From the NCBI GenBank assembly GCA_964441775.1, contig CAYTVL010000012.1:76853-140852 (forward strand): a stretch of 64,000 nt of DNA, read 5' to 3'. The position numbers were made by a program, and so were the translations under genes. This stretch comes from SYOC01 sp964441775 (lineage in GTDB: Bacteria > Desulfobacterota > Binatia > Bin18). Under the pieces are notes generated by a model. It had not been told where the DNA came from, did not search any database, and saw only the letters and a program-made list of their open reading frames with translations. Shown here one piece after another: positions 36,004 through 45,224 of the stretch. The number at the start of each line of letters is the position of its first letter. Positions within the stretch are counted from its first letter, which is position 1.

Positions 36004-37281
36004 TTAGAAGAAGATAAAGGCTCGGACCACGACGTTCTTGCGGCAGGGAGCGTCGTCGGGCGCGGTGGGGTCGAGGCAGGCAGAGTGGAAAGACCAGCGC
36101 GAGACGGAACCGTCGGTGACTGAGTCGTAGCACTTGAGCATCGAGACCTCAGTGGGCTGCTGCTGGGGAAACCAGTACCACTCGTGGTTGGGGCGGTAGG
36201 TGAAGCGGGTGGTCTCGCCGACGCGGTCGTCGTAGATGCGGTAGCTGGTGATGTACGGCTGGTCGGCGAACGAGGGCCAGGCGCAGAGCACGAAGGGGTT
36301 CTGGCCCACGGTCTCCATCGGCTTGGCCAGGTTGATCGACACGAACCGCCGCGCCATCTTCGCGTCGGCCTGCTCCTCGGTGTAGTGCTGCGTGCGCCCG
36401 AAGTTCCGCAGGTTCTTCGTGAGCAGCTCGCGGCAGCGCACGCGGCCGCTGTTGTCGTTCAGATCATTGTGCACGATGTTGGCGTAGTTGGCGTTCACAC
36501 CGGGGTTCTTGTTGTCCTGGTCCTCCGTGCGGTCTCCTTTGTAGTCCTTATCAAACACGTCGTGGTTGTACACGAGCGCATCCGTCGCATCCGGGAAGAA
36601 CTCCAAGAGGAGCTTCTCCATCTCCGGGTAGAACACGCGCTCCACCTCGGCCGCGTCGTAAAAGTTCTTGCACTTGGACTCGCAGTGCGCCAACGCAACG
36701 CCAAGCTTGTCCATGCACTCGGAGCTGTTGGGCGAGAGACCGGGGTAGTACTCCGCCATGCGGCGCGCATCGCGCAACACCTGCGGAAAATAGAGTGATC
36801 GCCGTCCGATGGCCTGCTCTTCCTCGCGCAACGCTTTGGCCTCGGCCGCGCGCGCCGGGTCCCGCCAGAGCGCGTTAGACGGGACGATCGAGTAGGACGG
36901 CTGCTCGTGGACGGTGTAGCGTAGTGGAAGCGCTACGCCGCCTTCAGGGGCTTCGATGTTGTTCGCGCGAATATAGTCCAGGCACTCTGCGTAGCTCCGA
37001 AACCCGATGCCCCACTTGGTCTCGATCGGGCCGGGGGGAGCGTTGTCGATCATGTCGATAATCGCCTGTCCCTCCCCCTCGGCAATCTGGCGGAACGCCG
37101 CCTCCGTCGCCGCAGCAGTTCCCGCATCCCCGTCTCGATCGAACGACATGTAGGATAACCCGCCGTTCGCAGCGAGGGGTGATGGCTGCCCTTTTGTGAG
37201 TTGGAAGGGAGGCACATAGGCTGACGAAACTCTCTGCTTAACTTCCACAACGTGGTTCTCGCTGGCCTTGAGCTGGTCCAT
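36004..37281 (-). CDS. CmcJ/NvfI-family (GA4 desaturase-like) oxidoreductase
   Basis: 425 residues. The second half matches the CmcJ/NvfI family known from cephamycin synthesis and fungal meroterpenoid and gibberellin pathways. Landmarks are ALVYNHDV, a metal-site-like IVHNDL, FVSINLAKPM, PFVLCAWPSF, YWFPQQQPTEVSMLKCYDS and FHSACLDPTAP. These enzymes are non-haem iron type or are treated as putative oxidoreductases. ATG 37281 follows AGGGGG. Third codon positions are strongly G/C and differ from neighbouring genes, and palindromic repeats flank both ends, so transfer is likely. The substrate is unknown, and no biosynthetic cluster surrounds it. Confidence 0.82.
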   Translation of the reverse strand: MDQLKASENHVVEVKQRVSSAYVPPFQLTKGQPSPLAANGGLSYMSFDRDGDAGTAAATEAAFRQIAEGEGQAIIDMIDNAPPGPIETKWGIGFRSYAECLDYIRANNIEAPEGGVALPLRYTVHEQPSYSIVPSNALWRDPARAAEAKALREEEQAIGRRSLYFPQVLRDARRMAEYYPGLSPNSSECMDKLGVALAHCESKCKNFYDAAEVERVFYPEMEKLLLEFFPDATDALVYNHDVFDKDYKGDRTEDQDNKNPGVNANYANIVHNDLNDNSGRVRCRELLTKNLRNFGRTQHYTEEQADAKMARRFVSINLAKPMETVGQNPFVLCAWPSFADQPYITSYRIYDDRVGETTRFTYRPNHEWYWFPQQQPTEVSMLKCYDSVTDGSVSRWSFHSACLDPTAPDDAPCRKNVVVRAFIFF

Positions 37282-37448
37282 AGCATGCCCCCTAGTTAAA
37301 GATAGCCAATCGTGGCACACAGGGCTTGTACTTGCAAGGGCTTGTATTTCCTGGTCACATGCACTTACGCTGCGCCTGACGCGCGATCAAATGCCGCGCG
37401 GGTTTCACGTGGGCGTGGGGCATTACGTCATTCTTTCCGCTCGGGAAC

Positions 37449-37531
37449 GTCATTCTGAGCCCTTCGACTTCGCTCAGGATAAACTCCGCGAAGAATCTAG
37501 AGGCGAGACCCTTCGGTTCACTCAGGGTGAC
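37449..37531. repeat. Palindromic dispersed repeat, GTCATTCTGAG family, copy 3 (inverted)
   Basis: An 83-base element, inverted relative to 33847-33929 and identical to it at 71 of 83 positions. Together the two copies bracket the NicO and CmcJ/NvfI-like genes. The gap 37282-37567 holds nothing else recognisable. Confidence 0.85.
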
Positions 37532-37567
37532 AGGCTCCTGTACCGTTCTCATACGTCTCGATTTAGG

Positions 37568-39124
37568 TTACTCCAGATTTGCTTCGATGAGCATGGGCCC
37601 TTGTGTCTGTAAAGAATGGCGCAACGCGTCGTTGAGTTCTTCCGCCGTACGAGCAGCGCGCCCTTCGACGCCAAAGCCTTCCGCGAGTTTCACAAAATCA
37701 AAATAGGGCTTATCCAGTCCCGTAAGCGCTAAGCTGGCGGCGCCGGGGGTGAGGTTCGCGCGCTCCATCTCCCACCGCAGAATGGAATAGGCGCGATTTT
37801 TACAGATGACCGTGGTGAGATTCTGTTTCTCGCGGGCGGCGGTCCACAGCGCTTGAATGGTGTAGAGCGACGAACCGTCGCCTTCGAGATTGATGACGCG
37901 TTTGCTCGGCTCTGCAGCGGCGGCGCCGACAGCGGCGGGCAGCCCTTGCCCAATGGAACCGCCGGTGAGGCCCATGTAAGCAAAAGGCGGCGCTCCCGCC
38001 GAGGCCCCATAGTATGCGAACCCAGCAGTGGCGCCCTCATCCATGACAATGACATCTTCGTGCTGCGCAGCGGCGATGGCTTGGCACATGGCCAGAGGCG
38101 TGAGCGCGCCGCGTGGCGGCTCCGGTCGCGGGGCGCCGGGAACTTCGCGTTCCGGCGGGGCGCCCAAGGCGTCCGCAAGCGCCGCTAGTGCGACTGCCGG
38201 ATCAACCGTGGCGCGACACAGATGAATAATAGTGGCGTCCTCTGCGGTGAGACCGCTGCGATTATTAGGATAACCAAAGAACGCCACCGGTTCACCAGCG
38301 CCAGCAAGGATGACAGTTTTATACGGCGCGAGCACTTGGCGTGCGGGTTCCGGCGCATAGGGAATTTTGTCGGGCGCCAGCAGTCCGGCACCGCGATCCT
38401 GCACGGCGGGGAAGGTGGGAGCGAACACTTTACAGCCAGTCGCATGGGTGATGCGTTCGACGGCGCGCAGGCCCGGGGCGCGTAGGGCGCATCCCCCCAG
38501 GATGATCGAGGCGTTTCCGGAACGCAGAGCACGCGCGGCTCTTTCCGTTTCCTCCGCATCTGGACCGGCGGCGGTGGGGAAGACTGTTTTGACAATTGGT
38601 TGATCGGTCTCAGCCCATTGGACATCGCCAGGGAGAATCAACGTGGTGGGCCCCCCTGGCAGACGAGTGGCTTGGGCGATGGCTTCTGCCGTGTCAGCGC
38701 TCGCAGCGTCGACGCTCGTGGTCGTGTGGACCCAGATGGACATGGGCCGTGCGAGCGTTGCGATGTCCGAGGTCAACGGCGCATTAGCGGCGATATGCCA
38801 CGTCGCGTGCTCGCCGACAATCGAGATGACCGGCGTTTTGGCTTTACGGGCGTTATGCAGGTTCGCGATACCGTTCGCGAAACCGGGTCCCAGATGCAGC
38901 AGCGCTAGGCCAGGTTTGCCGCTGATGCGTGCATATCCGTCAGCAGCGCCCGTGCAGACACCTTCAAACACCGCCAAGACCGAGCGCATTTCCGGACACT
39001 TGTCGAGTGCTTCGACGAGTGACAACTCTGTGGTTCCTGGGTTAGCGAAACAGACTTCGATTCCCGCTGCTAGCGCGGTTCTGATGACCGCTTCCGCCCC
39101 GGTCATTTTTGCTCCTGTCTCCAT
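37568..39124 (-). CDS. Thiamine diphosphate-dependent enzyme, acetolactate synthase large-subunit-like
   Basis: 518 residues with the three-domain fold of the IlvB/benzoylformate decarboxylase family. The N-terminal PYR domain has CFANPGTTELSLVEAL and the activating Glu in VFEGVCTGAADGYAR. The central domain follows, and a C-terminal ThDP motif NLEGDGSSLYTIQALW ends with the Asn-type cofactor segment CKNRAYSI. Two starts are possible: ATG 39124 with GAGGAGGA, or the internal MTGAEAV start with AGGAG. No small regulatory subunit gene is adjacent. Genes of this subgroup are usually labelled acetolactate synthase, but a 2-oxoacid decarboxylase role is equally possible. Confidence 0.88.
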   Translation of the reverse strand: METGAKMTGAEAVIRTALAAGIEVCFANPGTTELSLVEALDKCPEMRSVLAVFEGVCTGAADGYARISGKPGLALLHLGPGFANGIANLHNARKAKTPVISIVGEHATWHIAANAPLTSDIATLARPMSIWVHTTTSVDAASADTAEAIAQATRLPGGPTTLILPGDVQWAETDQPIVKTVFPTAAGPDAEETERAARALRSGNASIILGGCALRAPGLRAVERITHATGCKVFAPTFPAVQDRGAGLLAPDKIPYAPEPARQVLAPYKTVILAGAGEPVAFFGYPNNRSGLTAEDATIIHLCRATVDPAVALAALADALGAPPEREVPGAPRPEPPRGALTPLAMCQAIAAAQHEDVIVMDEGATAGFAYYGASAGAPPFAYMGLTGGSIGQGLPAAVGAAAAEPSKRVINLEGDGSSLYTIQALWTAAREKQNLTTVICKNRAYSILRWEMERANLTPGAASLALTGLDKPYFDFVKLAEGFGVEGRAARTAEELNDALRHSLQTQGPMLIEANLE

Positions 39125-39215
39125 GATTCTCTTCCTCCTCTAGGTGCGACGAGGAACGTAAAACAGGAGGAAGAGAAAAGCTAGGGCGGAATCCGACCAA
39201 CCAAAATCGATGCGG

Positions 39216-39923
39216 TTATTTCTGTTTCATCATCGCGGAACGCATGGTGTCGCCAGTGGGGCCCGTGGCGAAAATGTTGACATCAATGGTCCCGTCTGTC
39301 GCGACGACATTCGCTAACTGCTGAACCCGCGCCAGCCATCCGGCTGTGGCCTTGGGGCTGATGCCATATTGCTCACGATTAAATCCTTCCACTTTCGCGC
39401 GGATGCGGTACGCTTTGCCTCCGCCCAAGGAGCCGGCGGGCAGAAGAATGACCGTGCCTTCGATCTTTTCCGGTTGCCCGCCTTCGCGTTTACGGCCACA
39501 AATCGTAAACGTCCCTTCGGTTGAGAACGACACTGGTTGCTTCTCTTCCAAAGCGGAAGGGAGCTTCACCTTCGGTGCGTCGAGATCAAAGGTGCATTTT
39601 TTGGGATCGCTCTTTTTATTCGTCGCCCATTGGCGGAAGTGGTCAGTCTTGGTGTCATCACTGTCAACCTTAATGGAAGTCAGTGGGACTGAACATTTGA
39701 CATGGCCCATGAGTTGGTCTTCGTCCAGTTCAATGGTGCAGCCGATGGCGGAACTCACGGCAGTAATGCGTTCGCCCAGGGCCGCGTCGAAAACCGCATT
39801 GAAGGTATTGTTGCCAGCATCGGGATCAACATGCAGCGTGGTCTCGCTTGCCCACACCGGCTGAGAGAGCGCCGCCACAGTAAGCGCAGCGGTCAAAGTG
39901 TTTCTGATTATTCGCATAGACAT
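39216..39923 (-). CDS. Secreted YceI-like protein
   Basis: 235 residues with a signal peptide (NTLTAALTVAALSQPVWA, cut before SETT). The mature part follows the YceI lipocalin-like pattern: FNAVFDAALGERITAV, VPLTSIKVDSDDTKTDHFRQW, KKCTFDLDAPKV, and a closing beta-strand region. YceI proteins are periplasmic and bind isoprenoids or other amphiphiles. Three extra Cys residues (CTIEL, VKCSV, TICGRK) could form disulfides. It is divergent from the GlcG-cupin gene, sharing a 171-base upstream region. Confidence 0.75.
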   Translation of the reverse strand: MSMRIIRNTLTAALTVAALSQPVWASETTLHVDPDAGNNTFNAVFDAALGERITAVSSAIGCTIELDEDQLMGHVKCSVPLTSIKVDSDDTKTDHFRQWATNKKSDPKKCTFDLDAPKVKLPSALEEKQPVSFSTEGTFTICGRKREGGQPEKIEGTVILLPAGSLGGGKAYRIRAKVEGFNREQYGISPKATAGWLARVQQLANVVATDGTIDVNIFATGPTGDTMRSAMMKQK

Positions 39924-40094
39924 AATAAACTCCTTTCCTCTGTTGCGTGGTTTATGTGTCTGATTTTTTACAACGCCTCTTTACAATGCCGCTCGGCGGA
40001 AAAAGGTTTCGGTCACCGGCTGTTTTGGCGGTCGAAACTTCTTGCTCCTTTGTCGCATCCAAAGCAGCAAATACATGCATTAGAGGAGAAACGT

Positions 40095-40961
40095 ATGAGC
40101 ACGCGTACTTGTCTGGGACTCGCGTTTGCATTACTGGCGGTCGACGCCACAAGCCATGCACAGATCATTGATAAAAAGGCTTTGTCTCTCGCGGCGGCAA
40201 AACACATCGCGGCAACAGCGGAAGCCGACGCCAAAGCGAAGAACGCGCGCGTTGTTATCGCAGTTGTTGACGATGGCGGTCACTTGTTGGTTTTGCAACG
40301 TCTCGATGACACCCAAGTCGCCAGTGTAGATGTCGCGATCGGCAAGGCCCGCACGGCTTCTATCTTTCGTCGTCCCAGTCGTGACTTTGAAGAGCAAGTG
40401 AAGAATGGTCGAGTGGCTGCGTTGGCGCTGCCGGGGGCGACTGCGCTGCAAGGCGGGGCGCCGATCTCCTACGAAGGGAAAGTCATTGGCGCTATCGGCG
40501 TGAGCGGAGAGACTCCCGCCCAAGACGAGGAAATCGCCGTCGCCGGGGCGAACGCCGTGAAGGAGCTGGCCGCCGGCGCTTCAGATGTCACTCCGGGGAA
40601 GATCTCTTACTTTCCCAAGGAACAGGTGGCCGAGGCGTTTACGAAAGGCGCCGTGCTGTTCAATAATAGTGACAAGTACATGGTGCACACCAGCCGTCGC
40701 GAGAAGGCGGGCGTCGCCGAAGTACACACCAAAGACGCTGACATCATCTATGTACAGGATGGCTCCGCTACGTTTGTCACCGGCGGAACCGTTGTGGACC
40801 CCAAGCCAACCGAGCCCAACGAAATCCGCGGTAAGGAAATCACCGGTGGTGAGTCCCGGGTCATCGCCAAAGGTGATGTCATTATCGTTCCGGCTGGCAC
40901 TCCGCACTGGTTCAAAGAAGTCCCAGCCCCGATGACCTACTACGTGGTGAAGGCGCGCTAG
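40095..40961 (+). CDS. Exported GlcG/HbpS-like protein fused to a cupin
   Basis: 288 residues. The signal peptide is TCLGLAFALLAVDATSHA. A GlcG/HbpS domain spans about 25-155 (LAAAKHIAATAEADAKA, VVIAVVDDGGHLLVLQRLDD, and GAIGVSGETPAQDEEIA near its end). A C-terminal cupin at about 190-285 has DIIYVQDGSATFVTGG and GDVIIVPAGTPHWFKE with the metal-type His. ATG 40095 follows GAGGAG; the frame opens upstream at 39702 but that part is antisense to the YceI gene. GlcG alone is associated with glycolate loci or haem binding. The two-domain fusion suggests a periplasmic small-molecule binder or isomerase. It precedes the gluconolactonase-like gene by 39 bases. Confidence 0.87.
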   Translation: MSTRTCLGLAFALLAVDATSHAQIIDKKALSLAAAKHIAATAEADAKAKNARVVIAVVDDGGHLLVLQRLDDTQVASVDVAIGKARTASIFRRPSRDFEEQVKNGRVAALALPGATALQGGAPISYEGKVIGAIGVSGETPAQDEEIAVAGANAVKELAAGASDVTPGKISYFPKEQVAEAFTKGAVLFNNSDKYMVHTSRREKAGVAEVHTKDADIIYVQDGSATFVTGGTVVDPKPTEPNEIRGKEITGGESRVIAKGDVIIVPAGTPHWFKEVPAPMTYYVVKAR

Positions 40962-41000
40962 AGGTTTTTAACGATGTCTCTACCTGAAAGGTCAACCGAC

Positions 41001-42647
41001 ATGCGAATGCCGAAATTCCTTCTCTTCATCGGTCTGCTGGTGTCCTTACTCTCCGTTCCCCTGAGTGCTCACGCGCAGCTCACGAACGACGCCCCGGTGA
41101 GTGGGCGTCCGGTCGCCATCGTCAACCTCGCCACGGAAGACGGCGTCACACTTGTCAAAGGGCAGTGGCGTTATCATGATGTGCAGATTTTGACGGTCGA
41201 TCACCATAGCGTGGGTCCGGACTTGCGACCTTCCGGTCCTCTCAATCGTACCAACGATATCGCTCCGCATGCTGGCGCAGCGGATTTCGACGATTCACAG
41301 TGGGAAACCCTCGCCCCAGCACAGTTGGAGGCGCGGCAATCTACCGGACGGCTCTGCTTTAACTGGTATCGCACAAAAGTGACGATCCCGGAAAAGGTGG
41401 GGAACTTCGATCCGACCGGCGCCACCGTGATTTTTGAAATTGTTATCGACGACTACGCCGAAATTTGGGTCGATGGCAAACTGCCCACGGTCCTCGGTCA
41501 AACCGGCGGCCAACTCGTGAAGGGATTCAATGCGCCCAATCGGGTGGTGCTGGGGCGCAACGTCAAGCCAGGGCAACAATTTCAACTGGCAATCTTTGGC
41601 GTGAATGGTCCACTCTCCAGCCCTCCCGGCAACTTCATCTGGATTCGCTCTGTGACCCTCGATTTCTACAAAGCAGAACAAGCCTACAAACCGCGAGAAT
41701 TCACGCCAGAGATTATCAAGAACGATCCCGCCCTCGATGCACTCATTCCTGCGAATGCCAAGCTGGAACGGGTCGCCACCGGATTCCTTTTCACCGAAGG
41801 GCCGATCTGGATTCCGGCTTCGGATGCTGCGCCCGGTTATCTCCTCTTTAGCGATCCAAACGCCAACACCATTTATCATTGGTCACAAGATGGACAGGTT
41901 TCTGTCTACAAAACCAAAAGCGGCTACACTGGCGTCGACGTGGGCGAGTACAATCAGCCTGGTTCAAACGGGTTGACTTTAGACAAAGAAGGGCGGGTCA
42001 CGATCAACGAACATGGCAATCGTCGTGTGACGCGCCTGGAGAAAACCGGCTTCCTCACGGTGCTGGCGGACAGATACGAAGGCAAGCGTCTCAACAGCCC
42101 GAATGATCTGGTCTATCGCTCTGACGGGGCCCTGTTCTTCACCGATCCGCCGTTTGGTCTGCCCAAGTTCTATGACGATCCACGCAAGGAGCTGCCGTAT
42201 AGTGGGGTCTTCTGTTTGCGGAACAACAAGCTACAGTTGGTGAACACCGACGTGAAAGGTCCCAATGGCATCGCGTTTTCACCGGACGAAAAATATCTCT
42301 ACATTGGCAACTGGGACCCGGAGAAAAAAGTGCTGATGCGATACGAAGTGCAGCCAGACTGCACCGTGACGAACGGGCAGGTGTTTTTTGACATGACCAG
42401 CGCACCGGGCGAGGACGCCCTCGACGGGATCAAGGTGGACCAAAAAGGGAATCTCTACGTCTCCGGTCCGGGTGGGCTGTGGATTCTTTCCCCGGAAGGT
42501 AAGCATCTTGGGACGCTCAAAGGTCCTGAACATCCGCATAACTTGGCTTGGGGTGATGATGATGGCAAGACGCTGTATCTCGCCGCGCAAACCAGCGTGT
42601 ACCGTATCCGCTTGAATGTTCCCGGCATCAGACCAGGAGGAAAGTAG
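41001..42647 (+). CDS. Secreted SMP-30/gluconolactonase-like protein with N-terminal beta-sandwich domain
   Basis: 548 residues from ATG 41001, with a signal peptide KFLLFIGLLVSLLSVPLSAHA. Starting at ATG 40974 would add nine residues. Residues of about 35-235 look like a galactose-binding beta-sandwich (FNWYRTKVTIPEKVG, IVIDDYAEIWVDG). The SMP-30 six-blade propeller follows from about 250, with the metal ligands in LFTEGPIW, RLNSPNDLVYRSDG, VKGPNGIAFS and DALDGIKVD. The expected reaction is lactone hydrolysis in the periplasm. It is followed by a glucose-1-dehydrogenase-like SDR, which would fit sugar-to-lactone-to-acid conversion, although the compartments may differ. Confidence 0.88.
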   Translation: MRMPKFLLFIGLLVSLLSVPLSAHAQLTNDAPVSGRPVAIVNLATEDGVTLVKGQWRYHDVQILTVDHHSVGPDLRPSGPLNRTNDIAPHAGAADFDDSQWETLAPAQLEARQSTGRLCFNWYRTKVTIPEKVGNFDPTGATVIFEIVIDDYAEIWVDGKLPTVLGQTGGQLVKGFNAPNRVVLGRNVKPGQQFQLAIFGVNGPLSSPPGNFIWIRSVTLDFYKAEQAYKPREFTPEIIKNDPALDALIPANAKLERVATGFLFTEGPIWIPASDAAPGYLLFSDPNANTIYHWSQDGQVSVYKTKSGYTGVDVGEYNQPGSNGLTLDKEGRVTINEHGNRRVTRLEKTGFLTVLADRYEGKRLNSPNDLVYRSDGALFFTDPPFGLPKFYDDPRKELPYSGVFCLRNNKLQLVNTDVKGPNGIAFSPDEKYLYIGNWDPEKKVLMRYEVQPDCTVTNGQVFFDMTSAPGEDALDGIKVDQKGNLYVSGPGGLWILSPEGKHLGTLKGPEHPHNLAWGDDDGKTLYLAAQTSVYRIRLNVPGIRPGGK

Positions 42648-42720
42648 TCGGTAGTCAATAGTCAGTAGTCAGCATGGGTTTTGACGATCACAATGTGGCG
42701 CTGAAGAAATGGAGCTTGTT

Positions 42721-43488
42721 ATGAAACTCGCAAATAAAGTTGCTTTAATTACCGGCAGTAGCCAGGGCATTGGCCGCGCTATCGCGGAACGCTTCGCCCA
42801 AGAAGGCGCGGATGTGGTGATTAACTACAATCGCACCCCGGGCGAGGCGGAGGAAGTCTTACGCAATGTAGAGGCGGCTGGTCGTCGCGGCTTGATCGTC
42901 CAGGCCGATGTGTCCAGCACTGCGCAGGTGCGCACCTTGATTGCTGCCGCGATCGCACACTTTGGCCGCCTCGATATTCTTGTGAATAACGCTGGGATTG
43001 AAACCCACGCCTCGTTCTGGGAAGTGACTGAAGAAGACTACGATCGCGTGCTCAACGTGAATTTGAAAGGCGTCTTTTTCGCCACGCAAGAAATAGTGCG
43101 CCATCTCATGCACACGAAGCGGCGCGGAAAAATTGTCAACATTAGCTCCGTGCACGAAGAGCTGCCGTTCCCCAACTTCGCAGCGTACTGTGCGAGCAAG
43201 GGCGGGCTCAAGATGCTCACGCGCAATCTGTCAGTGGAGCTTGGGCCGTTTGGCATCAATGTCAATTCCATCGCTCCCGGAGCTATTGAGACGCCGATTA
43301 ACACGAAGCTACTCAACGACCCGCAAAAACTGGGTGCGCTGCTCACACAGATTCCGCTCTCGCGCCTCGGTAAGCCGAATGATGTCTCGGGCCTCGCCGT
43401 GTTCCTCGCCTCGGACGATGCCGATTACGTCACCGGCTCGACCTACTTCGTCGACGGCGGACTCACGTGGAATTATCAAGAGCAGTAG
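42721..43488 (+). CDS. Short-chain dehydrogenase/reductase (glucose 1-dehydrogenase-like)
   Basis: 255 residues with the classical SDR fold: TGSSQGIGRA nucleotide loop near residue 12, NNAG near 87, the catalytic Ser in VNISSVHEE, the Tyr-x3-Lys pair in YCASKGG, and the C-terminal VTGSTYFVDGGLTWN. ATG 42721 has GGAG seven bases upstream. Best resemblance is to the glucose 1-dehydrogenase/FabG-like cluster. Its place 73 bases after a gluconolactonase-like gene supports a sugar substrate, but SDR specificity is not readable from sequence. Confidence 0.9.
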   Translation: MKLANKVALITGSSQGIGRAIAERFAQEGADVVINYNRTPGEAEEVLRNVEAAGRRGLIVQADVSSTAQVRTLIAAAIAHFGRLDILVNNAGIETHASFWEVTEEDYDRVLNVNLKGVFFATQEIVRHLMHTKRRGKIVNISSVHEELPFPNFAAYCASKGGLKMLTRNLSVELGPFGINVNSIAPGAIETPINTKLLNDPQKLGALLTQIPLSRLGKPNDVSGLAVFLASDDADYVTGSTYFVDGGLTWNYQEQ

Positions 43489-43642
43489 CCCGCCAGATCA
43501 GACAGTCTGAATGGTCGCCGCTTCCGTGGTCGCTGTCTCTACGGCTTGACCCCACTACCATAGCGAGTCATTTCCGCTACTCATAGATGTTGAATCCACG
43601 AGCACTTCGCCTCGACCAAATATTCCAGAAAAGGCGGTTAGT

Positions 43643-45151
43643 ATGGCAAACACTGAGCGTCGGCTCAAAGCGGCGACGAAGCTCGCGAATATGATCCTTG
43701 TGCTAGGCGGGTGCGTCTGTCTGCTCCTCTTACTGTATGTCTTCTATCATTACGCCTGGCTCCGTGACCGAGAGTACGCCAGGTTCGGGGGAGTGCTGTA
43801 TTATGGCGTCCCGGCTGGGTTGGCGGCCGGTCTCTTTGCTTCCCTCAGGTTGCCTGTCGCTCAGAAGATCAACCTCGCCCTCCTGAGTGTCAGCACGGCC
43901 TTCTCAATCTACGGCGCCGAAAGTGTGCTCGAAGCCTACAGCCTCACGCGGGGGCGCCCGCGTGAGGTGCGTTTAGCCCCGCTGAACTATGTCACGTCGT
44001 ACGCGGAGCGACAGCGCGTCGCAAAGTCCGTCAAACGCCACTTTGGCATGGAGGTGGACACGCGCTCGGCCAGAGAAGTGGTGGAGGAGTTGCGCGAGCG
44101 TGGGGTTGCGGCGGACCTCTCCCCTTTCTCGATCAATGAACTGTTGCGGACTCAGCCCGATGGAAGCCGGCGGTCGGCCATCACTCTGGACGACCACGAA
44201 CTGCTGCCGCTGGCGGGGGTCTCTCAGCGGGTGCTCGTGGTGTGCAATGAGAACGGCCCGTGGCAGATCATGCGCAGCGACGCGCATGGGTTTGCCAACC
44301 CCCCTGGGCTCTGGTCACAGCCGCGCCTTGACATCGCTGCCCTCGGGGATTCCTATACCTACGGTTACTGCGTCCCTCCGGAAGCCAATTTCGTAGCGCA
44401 AATTCGCCAGCGGTTTCCGGCCACTTTGAATTTAGGTATGGCGGACCTGGGTCCGTTAGTGGAGTTGGCGATCCTCAGGGAATATCTCCCGCCCTACGCG
44501 CCGCGCGTCGTGCTGTGGTTTTATTACGAAGGCAACGATCTCTCCGATTTGCTAAAGGAACAGAGGAGTCCGCTGCTCATGCGCTATCTCGAAGAGGGGT
44601 TTACTCAAGGGCTCTTAGGCCGTCAGCGTGACATTGACCAGGCGCTGCAGGACCCTCTACTCGTGGATAGTCTCATGCAGCAACGCGCCACCGAATGGGA
44701 CCGCATTCAACAGCAGCATGCTCCCGTCTCCTTCGCCCTGCGCCGTGGCCTGAAGCTGGAACTCCTGCGACAAAGACTCGGGCTGGTCTATGGCGACGAA
44801 CCGCCGCTGACCGTTGAAACTGACTTGTTATCCCGCGTCCTGGCGCGCGCCCAGACGCAGGTTGCTGCATGGGGAGGGCGACTCTATTTCGTGTATTTAC
44901 CGAGCTGGGCGCGCTACGGCGTAGGCGACGCAGGGGGCACAGACGCCCAGCACCTACAAGTACTAGCCTGCGTCCGCCGTCTGGGCATTCCCCTTATTGA
45001 TCTGGAGCCTTTCTTTGCATCCCGCAGCGACGTGTTATCGCTGTTTCCCTTCCGGGAACCTGGCCATTACACGGAAGCAGGCCATCGTCTTGTCGCGGAA
45101 GAAGTGCTGAAGGTCATCCCTTCCAGTGGGCTGCATGATCATAATTCGTGA
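43643..45151 (+). CDS. Membrane-anchored SGNH/GDSL-type hydrolase
   Basis: 502 residues. Membrane segments lie at about 17-38 and possibly 50-65 and 75-92. The C-terminal half is SGNH-like. Block I is ALGDSYTYG, the Asn-bearing block III region is FYYEGNDLSD, and the final GHYTEAGHRLV carries the His. The block II Gly is less clear. Such proteins often acetylate or deacetylate cell-surface glycans or polymers, as AlgX/AlgJ-like enzymes do, but no polysaccharide operon is adjacent. The start ATG 43643 has AGGCGG upstream. It is probably a single-gene unit. Confidence 0.8.
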   Translation: MANTERRLKAATKLANMILVLGGCVCLLLLLYVFYHYAWLRDREYARFGGVLYYGVPAGLAAGLFASLRLPVAQKINLALLSVSTAFSIYGAESVLEAYSLTRGRPREVRLAPLNYVTSYAERQRVAKSVKRHFGMEVDTRSAREVVEELRERGVAADLSPFSINELLRTQPDGSRRSAITLDDHELLPLAGVSQRVLVVCNENGPWQIMRSDAHGFANPPGLWSQPRLDIAALGDSYTYGYCVPPEANFVAQIRQRFPATLNLGMADLGPLVELAILREYLPPYAPRVVLWFYYEGNDLSDLLKEQRSPLLMRYLEEGFTQGLLGRQRDIDQALQDPLLVDSLMQQRATEWDRIQQQHAPVSFALRRGLKLELLRQRLGLVYGDEPPLTVETDLLSRVLARAQTQVAAWGGRLYFVYLPSWARYGVGDAGGTDAQHLQVLACVRRLGIPLIDLEPFFASRSDVLSLFPFREPGHYTEAGHRLVAEEVLKVIPSSGLHDHNS

Positions 45152-45224
45152 AAGCCTGCGCACCAACGCATGAAAGGAGGAGCGAGTCTCAAGTCTCTAC
45201 CTCAGGATGTTGAACCTCTGCTAT

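Noticed and set aside
36184..36798. 204-residue Val/Leu-rich plus-strand frame
   Set aside because: It is an antisense artefact of the GC-rich third positions of the CmcJ/NvfI-like gene.
39702..40094. Upstream extension of the GlcG-cupin frame
   Set aside because: It is antisense to the YceI gene, and a ribosome site plus signal peptide mark ATG 40095 as the start.
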